DNA of 64,000 bases, from assembly GCF_000340215.1 (NCBI RefSeq), contig NW_006921532.1:11447501-11511500 (forward strand). The letters are read 5' to 3'. The notes under the pieces are model-generated. The model was given only the letters and a program-made list of their open reading frames with translations. It had not been told where the DNA came from and ran no database searches. Shown one piece after another: positions 24,660 through 34,892 of this stretch. This DNA is from Pseudocercospora fijiensis CIRAD86. Taxonomy: Eukaryota > Ascomycota > Dothideomycetes > Mycosphaerellales > Mycosphaerellaceae. The position numbers and the translations under genes were made by a program. Position 1 is the first letter of the stretch, and the number at the start of each line of letters is the position of its first letter.

Positions 24660-25304
24660 TATAGGACCAGTGCTCCTGAGTGCTAACTTAGAGTACGCTG
24701 TTAACAACAACTACAACCACTTCGTATTGTCTGTGGAGAATTGTCGCCATACAACCCTGCTTGGCTTCATAGATTGATGATCGTGCATACAAAAGGCCGT
24801 GGTTATTGCCCGATGTTGCCATAGTGAGTGAGGTCAGTGTCCACTTAAGCACTCCCCGTCTCGTCCTCGACGAGGCAGGGTGAGGCACTAGAGTACTTCG
24901 GCTGCCATGTCCTACATATATAGCAGCGAGGCCTGCTCTGAGATTGTTTCGTGTAAGATGCGGTGGTAAGAAGGCTTCTCTCGCTTCTCTGTCAGCCATC
25001 TCGGCAATCTTCCGACCTTTCGACTGCACGTGTTCTCCCCAGGACTATACGTGGTGATCGCAGCTGCTGCTTACCAAGGGTCCTCGGTTAGCCGCCAGCG
25101 ATGTATTGTACATTGTTCCGACGGGCAAGGCGGGCAAGGATGAGGAGGGGGTTTGACATCATCTCTCGTAGATGGAGTTGCGGAAACGGCAGTGCTCTAT
25201 CGCGGAACTGCTCCCATTTGGCCAAACATATACAGCGCTCGTCCGGCACGCGACACACTACCGTCAGCGCAAGGATATCAAGCCCGGACAGCCGCCGGAT
25301 TACT
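24660..25304. other. Intergenic, no gene recognised
   Basis: Normal composition resumes after the transposon. A minus-strand frame of 113 codons (24688..25029) and small plus-strand frames lack family features, and the former ends almost at the transposon border. Confidence 0.4.
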
Positions 25305-25312
25305 TATATAAA
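25305..25312 (+). promoter_or_regulatory. TATA box upstream of the 2OG oxygenase
   Basis: TATATAAA, 142 bp before the ATG at 25454, followed by a pyrimidine-rich leader. Confidence 0.55.
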
Positions 25313-25453
25313 CAAGATCTCGAGCTTTGCCTCTCTGCATCAATCCTTCCTTCCTGCATGTAGATCGAAAGTGAGGGTAACCCGTTTCCTTCAAGAAACC
25401 ATTCCTACGAGAATCCCTCTTTCCTAAACCGTCAACCATCAAACCAACCAAAT

Positions 25454-26509
25454 ATGCCGCACGCAGAAGAATATACCGAGTTCACCCCCGAGCAGTATCC
25501 GCCGTTTCCAGAAGGTCTAAACACCATAGATCTCCAAACAATTTCTCTTCACAACATTCAAAATGGCGATCAAGCCGAACAAAATCGCATGTTCGAAGCA
25601 TGCAAAAGCTGGGGATTCTTCTACCTGGACCTCAGCGACTCCCAAGAAGGCCAGATCATCCACAAAGGCGCCGACGAAATCGCTCGAGTGGGCGAAAAGA
25701 TCATGGCAATGCCAGTCGAAGAGAAGATGAAATATTTGCCCCCTCCAGGCGAGATCCTCGGCTACAAGAAAGTCGGACAAACCATCGTAGACAAAAACAA
25801 GACACCCGACACCGCCGAATTTTTCAACGTGGCCAAAGACGACATGATCGTGCCCGACGCCCAAATGACGCGCACGTGGCCCAAACCTGTCATGGACAAC
25901 AAGGAGCTGTTTGCGAAGTACTGCAAAGCCGCGCATTCCACCGGCATGCAAATCATGGATGTCTTGGCGAAGAAACTGGGGATTGATCCTCAGGAACTTC
26001 GCTCGAGACACACGATTGAAGAACCCGCTGGCGACCATGTTCGCATCACGCGAGGTCCTCCCAGAAAAACGGCCGAAATGCCAGAAATTCAAACGCCCTC
26101 GCACACAGATTTTGGAACCATTACCATCCTCATGAACTGGCTCGGTGGACTGCAAGTCTACGGCTCTCCGAACCGCGTGCTCGGAAACTTGGATTTCGAC
26201 GACGAAGGTGCGCAATGGATGTGGGTGAAGCCCAAGCCTGGCTGCGCGATCGTGAATTTAGGAGATGCGGCGGTGAAATTCACAAACGGCGTGCTGTGTT
26301 CTGGAAGACATCGGGTGATCCCTTCGCCTGGTGAGCAAGGGAAGTGGCCTCGGTACAGTATTGTGTATTTTGTGAGACCGATTGATGCTTGTAAGTTGAA
26401 GACTTTGAAGGGTGAGGGTGTGCCGCATGCGGATGATGCGGATGAGGAGGGCATTAATTCGAAGGAGTGGATCGCTTATCAGGCGGACCGGTTGGCGGGT
26501 AAGGCGTAA
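25454..26509 (+). CDS. 2-oxoglutarate/Fe(II) oxygenase, isopenicillin-N-synthase-like
   Basis: 351 residues, no intron. An N-terminal DIOX_N-like part (IDLQTISL.., ACKSWGFFYLDL) is followed by the double-stranded beta-helix with the iron ligands HTDFGTITIL (H217, D219) and GRHRVI (H286) and the 2-oxoglutarate-binding RYS (R300, S302). These enzymes hydroxylate, desaturate or cyclise small molecules with O2 and 2-oxoglutarate; the substrate cannot be read from sequence. It converges with the aldoxime-dehydratase-like gene, 172 bp between stops. The 5' two thirds is C/A-rich and the last 250 bp G/T-rich, a trend shared by other genes here. Confidence 0.93.
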   Translation: MPHAEEYTEFTPEQYPPFPEGLNTIDLQTISLHNIQNGDQAEQNRMFEACKSWGFFYLDLSDSQEGQIIHKGADEIARVGEKIMAMPVEEKMKYLPPPGEILGYKKVGQTIVDKNKTPDTAEFFNVAKDDMIVPDAQMTRTWPKPVMDNKELFAKYCKAAHSTGMQIMDVLAKKLGIDPQELRSRHTIEEPAGDHVRITRGPPRKTAEMPEIQTPSHTDFGTITILMNWLGGLQVYGSPNRVLGNLDFDDEGAQWMWVKPKPGCAIVNLGDAAVKFTNGVLCSGRHRVIPSPGEQGKWPRYSIVYFVRPIDACKLKTLKGEGVPHADDADEEGINSKEWIAYQADRLAGKA

Positions 26510-26681
26510 TGAAGTGGAGCATGTATGGATGTGTCAGGTATGATGATTATGATTTGATGTATGAGGAGGTATGGAGTCATGGTATTTCCATGCCAAAATG
26601 AACGCTTTTCGCTTATTAGTCTCCGGACAATGACACTTACACGGTCGAGGTCATTAAAAGACTTTCTTGATTGACTGGTCA

Positions 26682-27930
26682 TCACAACTGACACCTCACT
26701 CCCCCAACCCCACCCCCAAAAGCCTCATGCCCAGCAAATCCCATAAAGCCAGTCCCTTCATAACACCCGACATACTCCGCCTCAATATCTCCAGCTTTCA
26801 ATACCCCCAAATCAACCCAAAGCAAAAGCTCTCCACCAAACATCGCTCCCTTAGGCCCATAAGCTTTCGAAAAACCCTTTCGCAAATCTCGATGTGCTTG
26901 ATACTTCTTCCCCAAACGCTCCATGAAAGACAGGTCTTGGAAGTAAAAGATCTGCAAACGACGAGTATGCTTCAGACCACGAGCCCAACGACGAGATGTC
27001 GTAGGTGGGATGAGAGGGCTTGTGGGATCGTGACAAAGGCAGGAGGAGAGGATACCTGGGAAACTTGAGCTGAGGATAGAGCAGGAGGAGTTTTTAAGAA
27101 GCGTGGCGTACCGTCAAGACCATCAGCCTCGAGACAAATTGTCACCCATTCGTTTGTAAGTTCGTTGAAATTCTCACTCCAGTATTGCAATTCTTTTTCC
27201 TGCATGGCACTGAAGTCTTGGCCTTCGATTACGCAGCAGATGTTTTCGGGAAAGGTGTTGATTTTCACTCGATCGGGGTGGATCTTCGGGCCGGAGATTT
27301 GAGCCGGTGTCGAAACGGATTGCAATGGTGATGCCAGATGATCGTTTGGATCCAGACGATCTCGGTACGCGCCCCAGTATCCCGTGTTGTCGACGAGAGG
27401 CGCGAAGGAGCCGAGGTGCGAGAATCCATTTGGTCGCGCGTGGTTGGACTCGAACATGGAGTTCTTGGAGGTGAATTGAAACCTTTCTCTCCAGAAACCT
27501 GCAGCATTGGGGAGATTTCTCCTGAGATTGAGAGTCAGCAAGTATTCTAAGTTTTATTTTTTTCATGAGATCAGCTTTGGTGCTCGACGGACCAGAAGTC
27601 TGCCACATTTGGACTCTGCCACCATGATTCATATTGCGGCGGAGAGAACCAGTAGCTCATCCAGACTCTAGACGAACCTCGATCCTTATTGATGTCGTCA
27701 CTCTCCAGTGTCTCTACGTGCTTGGCTGGACTCTGTGAAAGGAGGCTCTGGAATCGAGCGATGAGTGCAGATTTCGACGCATCTGGTTCTTCGTCGTGGT
27801 ATTGGCAGCCGAAAATGGCAAGTACGAAAGGATGGGATTCTGAAAACTGCGATTTGAACATCTTGTGCTGGAGTCTCCTGGCAGATCTGGATCGCCGCTT
27901 ACTCGACGAGTTTGGAGCGTGTTGTGCCAT
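26682..27930 (-). CDS. Haem-containing aldoxime dehydratase-like protein
   Basis: Three exons on the minus strand: 27930..27593, 27521..27112, 27055..26682; introns of 71 and 56 bp chosen for phase and splice signals; 373 residues. The family (phenylacetaldoxime dehydratase, Dehydratase_hem) removes water from aldoximes to give nitriles using haem. Diagnostic blocks: IFGCQYH, YWFSPPQYESWWQSPNVADFW, the GYWGAYRDRLDP box, CCVIEGQDFS, and the C-terminal YVGCYEGTGFMGF. Splicing joins DFW to RNLPNAAGFWRE as the family expects. The LLLWVDLG stretch appears where, from memory, many members have a His (LRLxHEV style), so activity may be altered. The second intron is less certain than the first. It converges with the 2OG oxygenase. 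Confidence 0.82.
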
Positions 27931-29442
27931 GTTCGGCCTGCTCCTTTTATCGGTTTGTCTCACGGTTCTCGTAGGCCAGCCAGGCTGCGTCTGGAATCAA
28001 TTCCGTAGAGTCAGGTAGGGCTACCACAGGTCGATGAAAGGCTACAAATCTATTCCCTGCTGGCTAATTGTCGCTTTGCACACATCAATCCACGCAGAGA
28101 AGTGGTGCGGTTCCTGCGTCGTCTCTTCCGCTGGGCGTGAGGTCGGGCGATTGCGGCAGACTGGCATGGGTATTCTAGAGCTGATGCTTGTCGAAATCTC
28201 GATTATCTCGTCGAGCAAGACCTGAGGTCAGCACAGGTCTTCTTTCACACCGAGTGGATTGAGGCACCTGTCCTGCTCAGAGGTGTTGCAGAAGCAGCGT
28301 GAGTTCCCCGAACGCCCTTTAATGCCATTGCAGACTTAACACGCGTCGAGGATCACGCGTGTTTTGGGACAAGAGAGGAGTGGGACGATTTCAATGGTCT
28401 CGTATAAGGCATCAAGTTCTTCGAGCCTGAAACAATCTGCTCCTTGCCGATCTCTTGACTTCACTCCCTCATCGCCTTTGAGTATTCGCGACTGCTTGCC
28501 AATTCTTTCTCTTCCTCCACGTGCTTTTTGAGCGCTCCGGTGAAGACTTACCATCCACGATAATCCCTCACTCTTCGTCCGATTCACCAGACTGATCCTT
28601 CATCAACTTCGGCGTAGAATATACCAATACATCTTCGATGGCCTACTCGATCCTAAGTCGCGAGAATAAAGCGAGCAATATCTTGCGCTGAAAAATGCCG
28701 TGGACGATTGCAGACCTCCTTCAGAGAAAATCCATAGGGGGAATGGAGAAGCAGGAATCTATGATCGCGCAATAGCCCACTCGGACAGGTCTTTGTCGCT
28801 GCCCACCAATGCTGTCCAAACGGTCCTTTTGAGCCTGGTGCACGATATCCTGTGCTTGCATCCAAGGAAGGCGTGAAGGCGGAAAGCTCATTCCGCAATC
28901 AGTCCAGCCTACGACAGCTACGATGGTGCACTCCAGCGAGCGAGACTTACATCCAACAATGCAAATGCAGCTACTCATTCATGGCAAGACACGATCCTAC
29001 CTTCAGCCGGCGAGCACCAGACGCTACTGTCAGGATCCCTCTTGATGGCGTTGTGAGATTCTGCAGTCCGGGTTCAAGACCGCACTTGGAGGAACTGCAA
29101 CCTGAACCCCCCCCCCCCCCCCCCCCCCCCCCACTCCTCTCCACAACCCGAGTTGTGTATGCTGCTGTAACTGTGACGACACTCTTAAAGCCAGCACGTA
29201 AGAGCCAGCTACGTGTTCGCTCTGGAAATCACGCGTTAATCAGCATCTTTCTTCGGGTTGTGGACGTGCTGCCCCGATACAAGTGATACTTCAAGCAGCG
29301 GGAACCAACGCTGTGCACAATGCTAAGCTTAGTCACTCACATCGGCCTCTGCACACGCCCTCCCAGCTCAAGCGTGTCCACACGAACTCCCGACGTCTAC
29401 CAAAACCTATCAGCACGGGAGAACATCTCAGTACAGACAGAC
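27931..29442. other. Gene-poor interval with a C26 tract
   Basis: About 1.5 kb without a convincing gene. Frames such as 28653..28978 minus and 28852..29286 plus have no recognisable features, and the latter owes part of its length to a run of 26 C at 29107-29132 read as polyproline. Confidence 0.4.
29107..29132. repeat. Homopolymer C26
   Basis: Twenty-six consecutive C on the plus strand, so a G26 run on the minus strand; likely length-variable. Confidence 0.95.
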
Positions 29443-29450
29443 TATAAGTA
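29443..29450 (+). promoter_or_regulatory. TATA-like box upstream of the 60-residue gene
   Basis: TATAAGTA, 117 bp before the ATG at 29567, followed by a CT-rich leader (CCCTTTCCCCCC and TCTTCTCTTTCTCCC), the usual look of fungal leaders. Confidence 0.5.
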
Positions 29451-29566
29451 TCCCTTTCCCCCCTCTGAATTCCTCTTCTCTTTCTCCCACATACACAAAC
29501 TGCTACAGAGCTTTGCACATACCACACACATAACTTAAAGGGACATTGAGACATTACGAAGTCAAC

Positions 29567-29832
29567 ATGTGTCTGCCTCTGCGGTTGCTCCTTCGGGACC
29601 TCTTCGGGCTTCGTCCCAAGATGTTCAGTGAGCCTTGGGCCACTGAAGCACCAACTGTCATCCTCCGCCCTGGCTCGGAGGCCCAGGTCGACCCGGAGAT
29701 GACGAGATGGAGAGTCTACCGGGGCGAATATGTGAGCAAACATCATCGCCTCTAGACCCCATCACCTCTTCCCCTTCCCGCCATCATCTTGACTTCTGCT
29801 AACGCTGCTTCCAGGCCTTGGAGCTCTATTAG
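29567..29832 (+). CDS. Small spliced ORF, 60 residues, unknown function
   Basis: Two exons, 29567..29731 and 29815..29832. The 83-bp intron begins GTGAGC, has a perfect TGCTAAC branch site and ends TTCCAG; phase 0. Product 60 residues: a hydrophobic, basic N-terminus MCLPLRLLLRDLFGLRPK, an extended middle, and a C-terminus RWRVYRGEYALELY. The TATA-like box, CT-rich leader, consensus intron and charged, balanced protein argue for a real gene although it is tiny. No family recognised. The N-terminus could be an amphipathic membrane-binding helix. Without the splice the frame ends 8 codons into the intron. Confidence 0.5.
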
Positions 29833-31794
29833 GGCGAAATGCCTGCGCCATATATTTCTTTTGTTTCCTGGCCATACTTGAGCCGCACGTTCGTATGGGA
29901 AAGCTAAGGTGTGAGGCATATGGGCTGTGATCGCTCCGCTGTGCAGCCAAAGCTCAACCATACGACGTGTCAGGGGCATGGGTGGGCGTGCCGTCTTGCT
30001 AATGGATCAGTACCTTCTCGTGGTGCAAGATGTCAGTAGCTCTTTGGAGTGAAGCCAAATCTGATCCTTTTGTAAATAGCGATTTCTGTAGATAGTGCTC
30101 CATTCACTGTGTTTCTGTTTTGCCTGCTTCCATTCGTCTCTCACGCTGACAGTGCCATTGTACACCGCTCCTCGAACTTCTGTAGACTTCGCTTCTGATG
30201 TCGCTTCTCACGCCAGCTAGCAGCACGTAGTCGGTGGAGTGATGCATCTCCATCCTGCTGTCGAGGACATGCTGCTCCATTCACCAAGCCTCTGACATCT
30301 CTGCTTCTCCCCGTAAAAAAGCTGCCAGCTTCTCTCCCCGAGCGTCGTTGACCGCTGCCTCTTGGCTCGTAGCTCTCGTCAGCAGCGTGCCAACGGTCGG
30401 CGGAGTCTTGCTTCTTTTCGATCGCTCCATCAACGCTCATGAACACCGCTCCTCGACCCACAGCTCTCCTCGACCCACAGCTCTCCTCGGCGGTATTCCT
30501 GCAGTAAGCGGAGTGGTGTGGTACCTCTGAATATCTTCTCTTCTGAACACTCTCCTGATGCGCTCACGGTCCGTGTCTTGCCAATCGCTCCTTCAATGCT
30601 GGTGGACGGACGCTGCTTCTCAAATCGGTGCTTGAGGCAGCTACAGCCTGCAAGTGGGCAGTCGGTGTCTGTTATACGTCTCAAAATTCCCTCTTGCTCT
30701 TATCGATCCGGATACCAATCAACGAAGCTATACCGTAATTCAGAAACTCCTTTACCTTCTTCGATCATAAATGCTCCACGCAGTCCGCATTTCCTTCCTC
30801 CGCTCAGCAAACTACTCGACGTCGAGCTCGTGGGCTATACTACTAGACGCACATGCATACCCCTATCGCGCACTCCATTCACCGCCATCGAATCTGCCCA
30901 CCAACACACGCAAGAGGGAATGAGTCTTACAATCACGGGGATTCCAAAATCGCTCCGAAACACACTAAGCTTCTACCACCCTCCATCTGCGACGAGAATC
31001 TCAAGAGTGCTCGAAAGGCTGCAGCACAACGCTCAATCTGCTCTTCTTTTGCGCCACAAAGAGGTCCCAGAAGCCGATCGACTATGGCCGCTATTGAAAT
31101 TCATCAGCCAGCCACTCTGTGCGACCACCGTACGCTGGACTCCATCACGCGCTTCTTGAACATTCATATTCTAGAAGAGAAGCACGTCGCTTTAACCCGG
31201 CTACCCCTATGTGTGCCAGCTTCAGGTAGTGAAAGTGATCAATCTCTCGAGAAAGTTCCTCCTGGAACTAAATGTTCGAAGCTAAGGCGATCGAGGGAGT
31301 TTTGTTGGCGAGCCGTTCGGGTGGCAATGTCAATACTTGGAACTGGTGATAATCGTGCTGTTGCTGAAGGAAAATCTCGTGGGCATAGGAGTCGCTGGAC
31401 TCTGCGTTTTCAAGTGATCAGGAGGGCTGGCGCGGCAAGAGTATTTCGATAAGCCTGATTATAATGAAGCACTGAAACATCTTCAGCTGTCGGTTTCATG
31501 CATAATCAGAGTTCTCCGCTGTCAATTGGGTGTACCTGTAATACTTCAGCATACTTTATCATATGCACGAATGAGCATGAGTTCTGAAACGTGATCCAGC
31601 TGAAAAGCCCGTCTGTCATCAACACTGTTCTACACCTTCCTATGAAGCAAACAATACTAATGCACCTTGCTTGCAGTGCTTTTCTTACTCTTCCCATGAA
31701 TGAAAAATCTTTCCATTCCATGAAACCGGGTATCATCCATCCACTCAAAAATCCCAAACAACAAAAAAACGCCACATCTCTTCTCTCCTTCCTT
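29833..31794. other. Gene-poor interval
   Basis: About 2 kb with no recognised gene. The longest frames, 30518..31159 and 30853..31452 on the plus strand, overlap each other, are Ser/Arg/His-rich and lack motifs. A short direct repeat (CTCCTCGACCCACAG) occurs twice near 30450-30485. A non-coding transcript cannot be excluded. Confidence 0.4.
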
Positions 31795-33414
31795 CTACGG
31801 AGCCTTCGGTCCCGCAAACTCATATTTCCCATCTTTACTCAAAACAGTTCCCAATCGAGGCACCACCTCTGCCTGGAACGGTTCAAACGGTATTCTCTCC
31901 CCATCAATCGCAATCAAACCCTCCGTCTGCCCTGCCGTCCCTCCCAACCACTGCCTAAACCTCGCCCTCAACCTGCGTCCCGCTTCTGGAGCAGCTTTTC
32001 GTGGTTTGATTCGAAAAGCCAGAATTTTGGAATACTGGACTTGAGGGAAGTCTATGAGGGTTCCATTTTCTACTTTTACGAGCATTTGTAGGGCCGATAG
32101 CCGACTTATGTCTCCGGGAATGTTGACTAAGTCCAGACGACCGTCGGAGGGCAAGGCGGCGGCGAAGAATGGGGCGTCGGGGGACATGTAGCACATGTTT
32201 CCTGCGTAGAAGTTTCCTAGGTTTGGGTGGTCGGTTGTGAGGAAGTCTGGGTGGAGGCGGTCGAGGATTGTGCCGTATTTTAGGGTTGGGAGTTGTTGGT
32301 CTGAGGGGTCTGGGTGTTCGTCTTCTTCCTCATCGGTGTGAAGGTTCTTGGAATTTGCTGCTTCGTGTTCTTCGGCTGCCCTGCGGTAGAGTTCTCGTAC
32401 TGCGCGTTTGTCGTCGGTTTCTGTGACGACTGAAATTTCGGCCGGGTAGATGGTTTTGCCCAGCATCCTGACCAGGAGGCCCCATGTGAAGCGGAATGAG
32501 CCCATCCAGCGGAGAGATTCTGTGCCCAGGTCTGTTTCGGCGATGATGCCTACGGCTTGAGAGAGGAAGGACCACATTCTCCTGTCTCCTTGAGTTATTG
32601 CGACCAAATCTAGGGGTGTTCGGATGCCTTTCACAATCTCCACAGCAGCTAGCGAAGCTGAGTCCGTGCCATTGCAATTCAAGCTCATCGCGTTACCGCT
32701 CCCGCAAGGGATCTGGCAGAGAGCGATCTTGCGAAGTGCTCGTCTCGCATCTGGTCGCTTGGCCAGTCCATTGAATACCTCATGAGGCAGACCGTCCCCA
32801 GAAGCACATGCTACAACGTCAAATGCATCAATGTCCAATTTTTCCGCAATCTCTACAGCGTGTCCTCTGTATGCCGTCCTTTCCACGTCAATCTCACACT
32901 GCGCTGCAGCTAATATAGGTTCCACATCTCTCGTCCATATCTTCTGCGCGTATCCCTGCCCACCAAACGGATTCACCAGCACCTTTATCCTCTTCTTCCT
33001 GCGCGTGTTCGGCGGATACGCTCGATTCAAGAGCTGTTCCACCCATTGCTTCGCGTGGGAATGTAAGGTCTTGTCCGTGATCGTGTAGTGAATATACGAC
33101 ACTTTGCACGCCTTGCTCTTCCTCCCAACTGGCTGCACGTAATGTACGGTTACTTCGAAGTCACTGAGTCCAGCCCAAAGAATGCTGTGAAATGGTATGG
33201 CGCGAGTCGTCTTGGATAATGATGGCAGTAGTCCACAGAATTTTCTCCGATGTCTCAACCCATCATCCAGCAGAATCAGCGAATCGGTTCCCAGGGTGAG
33301 CGTTGCGTTGCGGTCAACTGTGAGTACGTTATTGGATTCCAGCGATGCCTCAGAGCCAGCTGGGTCATCAAAGGGATTGTGGCCAGACGGCGCGGGAGAT
33401 GCGGTCTTGGGCAT
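31795..33414 (-). CDS. Sphingoid long-chain-base kinase (sphingosine kinase family)
   Basis: 539 residues from the Met of MPKTASPAPSG; the frame extends 40 codons further up to 33534, but that part looks like leader sequence. The enzyme phosphorylates sphingoid bases to their 1-phosphates, regulating stress and growth signalling (yeast Lcb4/Lcb5). The catalytic DAGK domain opens with KVLVNPFGGQG (nucleotide loop, 148-154), then CASGDGLPHEVFNGL (SGDG 205-208), CGSGNAMSLN and DLVAI; the C-terminal block IAIDGERIPFEPFQAEV is the conserved last motif of the family. Residues 1-140 form a variable N-terminal region including an NPF tripeptide. Single exon. Fungal paralogues with this length exist, so LCB4 or LCB5 cannot be assigned. 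Confidence 0.93.
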   Translation of the reverse strand: MPKTASPAPSGHNPFDDPAGSEASLESNNVLTVDRNATLTLGTDSLILLDDGLRHRRKFCGLLPSLSKTTRAIPFHSILWAGLSDFEVTVHYVQPVGRKSKACKVSYIHYTITDKTLHSHAKQWVEQLLNRAYPPNTRRKKRIKVLVNPFGGQGYAQKIWTRDVEPILAAAQCEIDVERTAYRGHAVEIAEKLDIDAFDVVACASGDGLPHEVFNGLAKRPDARRALRKIALCQIPCGSGNAMSLNCNGTDSASLAAVEIVKGIRTPLDLVAITQGDRRMWSFLSQAVGIIAETDLGTESLRWMGSFRFTWGLLVRMLGKTIYPAEISVVTETDDKRAVRELYRRAAEEHEAANSKNLHTDEEEDEHPDPSDQQLPTLKYGTILDRLHPDFLTTDHPNLGNFYAGNMCYMSPDAPFFAAALPSDGRLDLVNIPGDISRLSALQMLVKVENGTLIDFPQVQYSKILAFRIKPRKAAPEAGRRLRARFRQWLGGTAGQTEGLIAIDGERIPFEPFQAEVVPRLGTVLSKDGKYEFAGPKAP

Positions 33415-33868
33415 TTTGGCGGATGTCGGAGCCGCGCGCTGAGCGAGTGAAAGCGCGGGACTGAGTGTACGCGAAGAGGTGAAATGGTGCAGTGGTGAAG
33501 GAATGGAATAATAATGGGCTGCGTCTGATCGCAAACAGGTATTCTATTCTATTGAATAAGCTTCTTGACCAAGGTTCCGGATCTCGCTCGGAGTCGCTCC
33601 ACAACTCCACCGTGAGCACAGGGACAGGTCATAGGGGTCCACGGCAATGCTGCACCCGACGCATGCAAATGCAAGCATGCCGATCCGATATAGTAGTAAT
33701 AGTGGTATGGGGAATGAAAGACTCTACGAAGCACATACATTTCAATCATGTGGTCCTTAGTGCTTGTGCATCTTGAGCCTATCATGCAGATCGAAGCATG
33801 ATACATCTAGCCAAAGCAGTGCCGCTGTATTGACAGCACAGTCCCCGTCAAACATCCATTAACATCAA
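33415..33868. other. Promoter of the kinase and 3' side of the next gene
   Basis: No gene seen; short frames on both strands only. It includes the upstream in-frame extension of the kinase. Confidence 0.45.
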
Positions 33869-34765
33869 TCAATTGCCCTGCCGCTGCCAACGATTATATG
33901 ACCTGTAAGGCGCCGTCCACTTCTCTTCCGGTTCTTGCCAACCTCTAAGCTTCCACCTTGTAATTGGGTCTCCTATCGCCCTCTGGTACAAACATTCCTT
34001 TCTGTTACACCTCACATGGTATCGACAAAGGTCGAATATCCACTTTGAACTTAGATCTGGGTATACAGGATCCGGTCGAGCTTTGTCGACCAACAAAGCC
34101 TTCGTTATCGCTCCATTAAGTACCATCAATGCAGTGGCCATCTCTGGATCCTTCTCGGGACGAGCGAACAAACTGAGAAGTGCCTCGAAGACACGCCAGT
34201 CTTTTCGAGGGCCGTGAACAATCCAATCGATCAGAAACTTGCCCAGGCCGACGTGATATCTGCCTTTGAGGTGATCCAATAAAGTGGTGATGCAGTTCCA
34301 AGGATTGAGCCAATGTATATCATCGGTCAATATCCCGATGGCATGGTCAATGATTGAATTCTCGAAATGATGTCCAGAGATCTGCTGGTGGACCATGAGT
34401 CGGTAGGCATCGCTCAACAATTGAATGACTTCTTCAAAGGTTTCGAATCGAGGCCCGGTTACCTGCTCCAAGTATCCGGTTGTCATCCAACACGCCAAGT
34501 GTGCCCACGTTTTCCCGTGGACCTTGTCCTGATCTAGAATGTAGCGATTTACGATCTCGCCCAAATGCAGATGATCGTTCGGGATCGGGGTGTAAGATGG
34601 ATCGAAAGGTAAAAGTATCGAGAAAATGTTCGTGTCCATGTCCAATGTGAACCTCGCGATGTCAGAACAGTACACAGTACCCGCAATCTGGAAATGGATG
34701 CAAGCTATCCTGCCGTACCTTCTAAGCATTAGCAGGGTGGTACGAGTTGCAGCGTCGTGTTCCAT
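33869..34765 (-). CDS. Hypothetical protein, 298 residues
   Basis: Single-exon frame with even amino-acid composition and no low complexity, typical of a real gene. The N-terminal 40 residues (LLMLRRYGRIACIHFQIAGT) are hydrophobic and basic; the rest is predicted mostly helical with many Trp and His. A C-terminal CRYHVRCNRKECLYQR segment carries three Cys and could bind metal, but it is not a known zinc-finger pattern. No signal peptide or membrane segment is convincing. It lies between the kinase and uL10m, all on the minus strand, but fungal neighbours need not be related in function. Confidence 0.65.
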   Translation of the reverse strand: MEHDAATRTTLLMLRRYGRIACIHFQIAGTVYCSDIARFTLDMDTNIFSILLPFDPSYTPIPNDHLHLGEIVNRYILDQDKVHGKTWAHLACWMTTGYLEQVTGPRFETFEEVIQLLSDAYRLMVHQQISGHHFENSIIDHAIGILTDDIHWLNPWNCITTLLDHLKGRYHVGLGKFLIDWIVHGPRKDWRVFEALLSLFARPEKDPEMATALMVLNGAITKALLVDKARPDPVYPDLSSKWIFDLCRYHVRCNRKECLYQRAIGDPITRWKLRGWQEPEEKWTAPYRSYNRWQRQGN

Positions 34766-34892
34766 ACGTCAATTCGGTGTTTGAGAATGCAATGATTGAG
34801 TATGCAGGCGAGGCCATCGCTGGCGCTCGTAAGTACTACTGGAATGTGTCTTGATTGGTTTGAAGTCAACTGACGGGAGCGACATGGACGTC

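Noticed and set aside
24688..25029. 113-codon minus-strand frame next to the transposon border
   Set aside because: Ends within the region by the border, biased composition with a Val run, and no homology features.
28852..29286. 144-codon plus-strand frame
   Set aside because: Much of its protein character is a polyproline from the C26 tract; no start context or introns.
30518..31452. Two overlapping plus-strand frames of 213 and 199 codons
   Set aside because: They overlap in different frames, are Ser/Arg/His-rich, and neither shows domains or splice structure.
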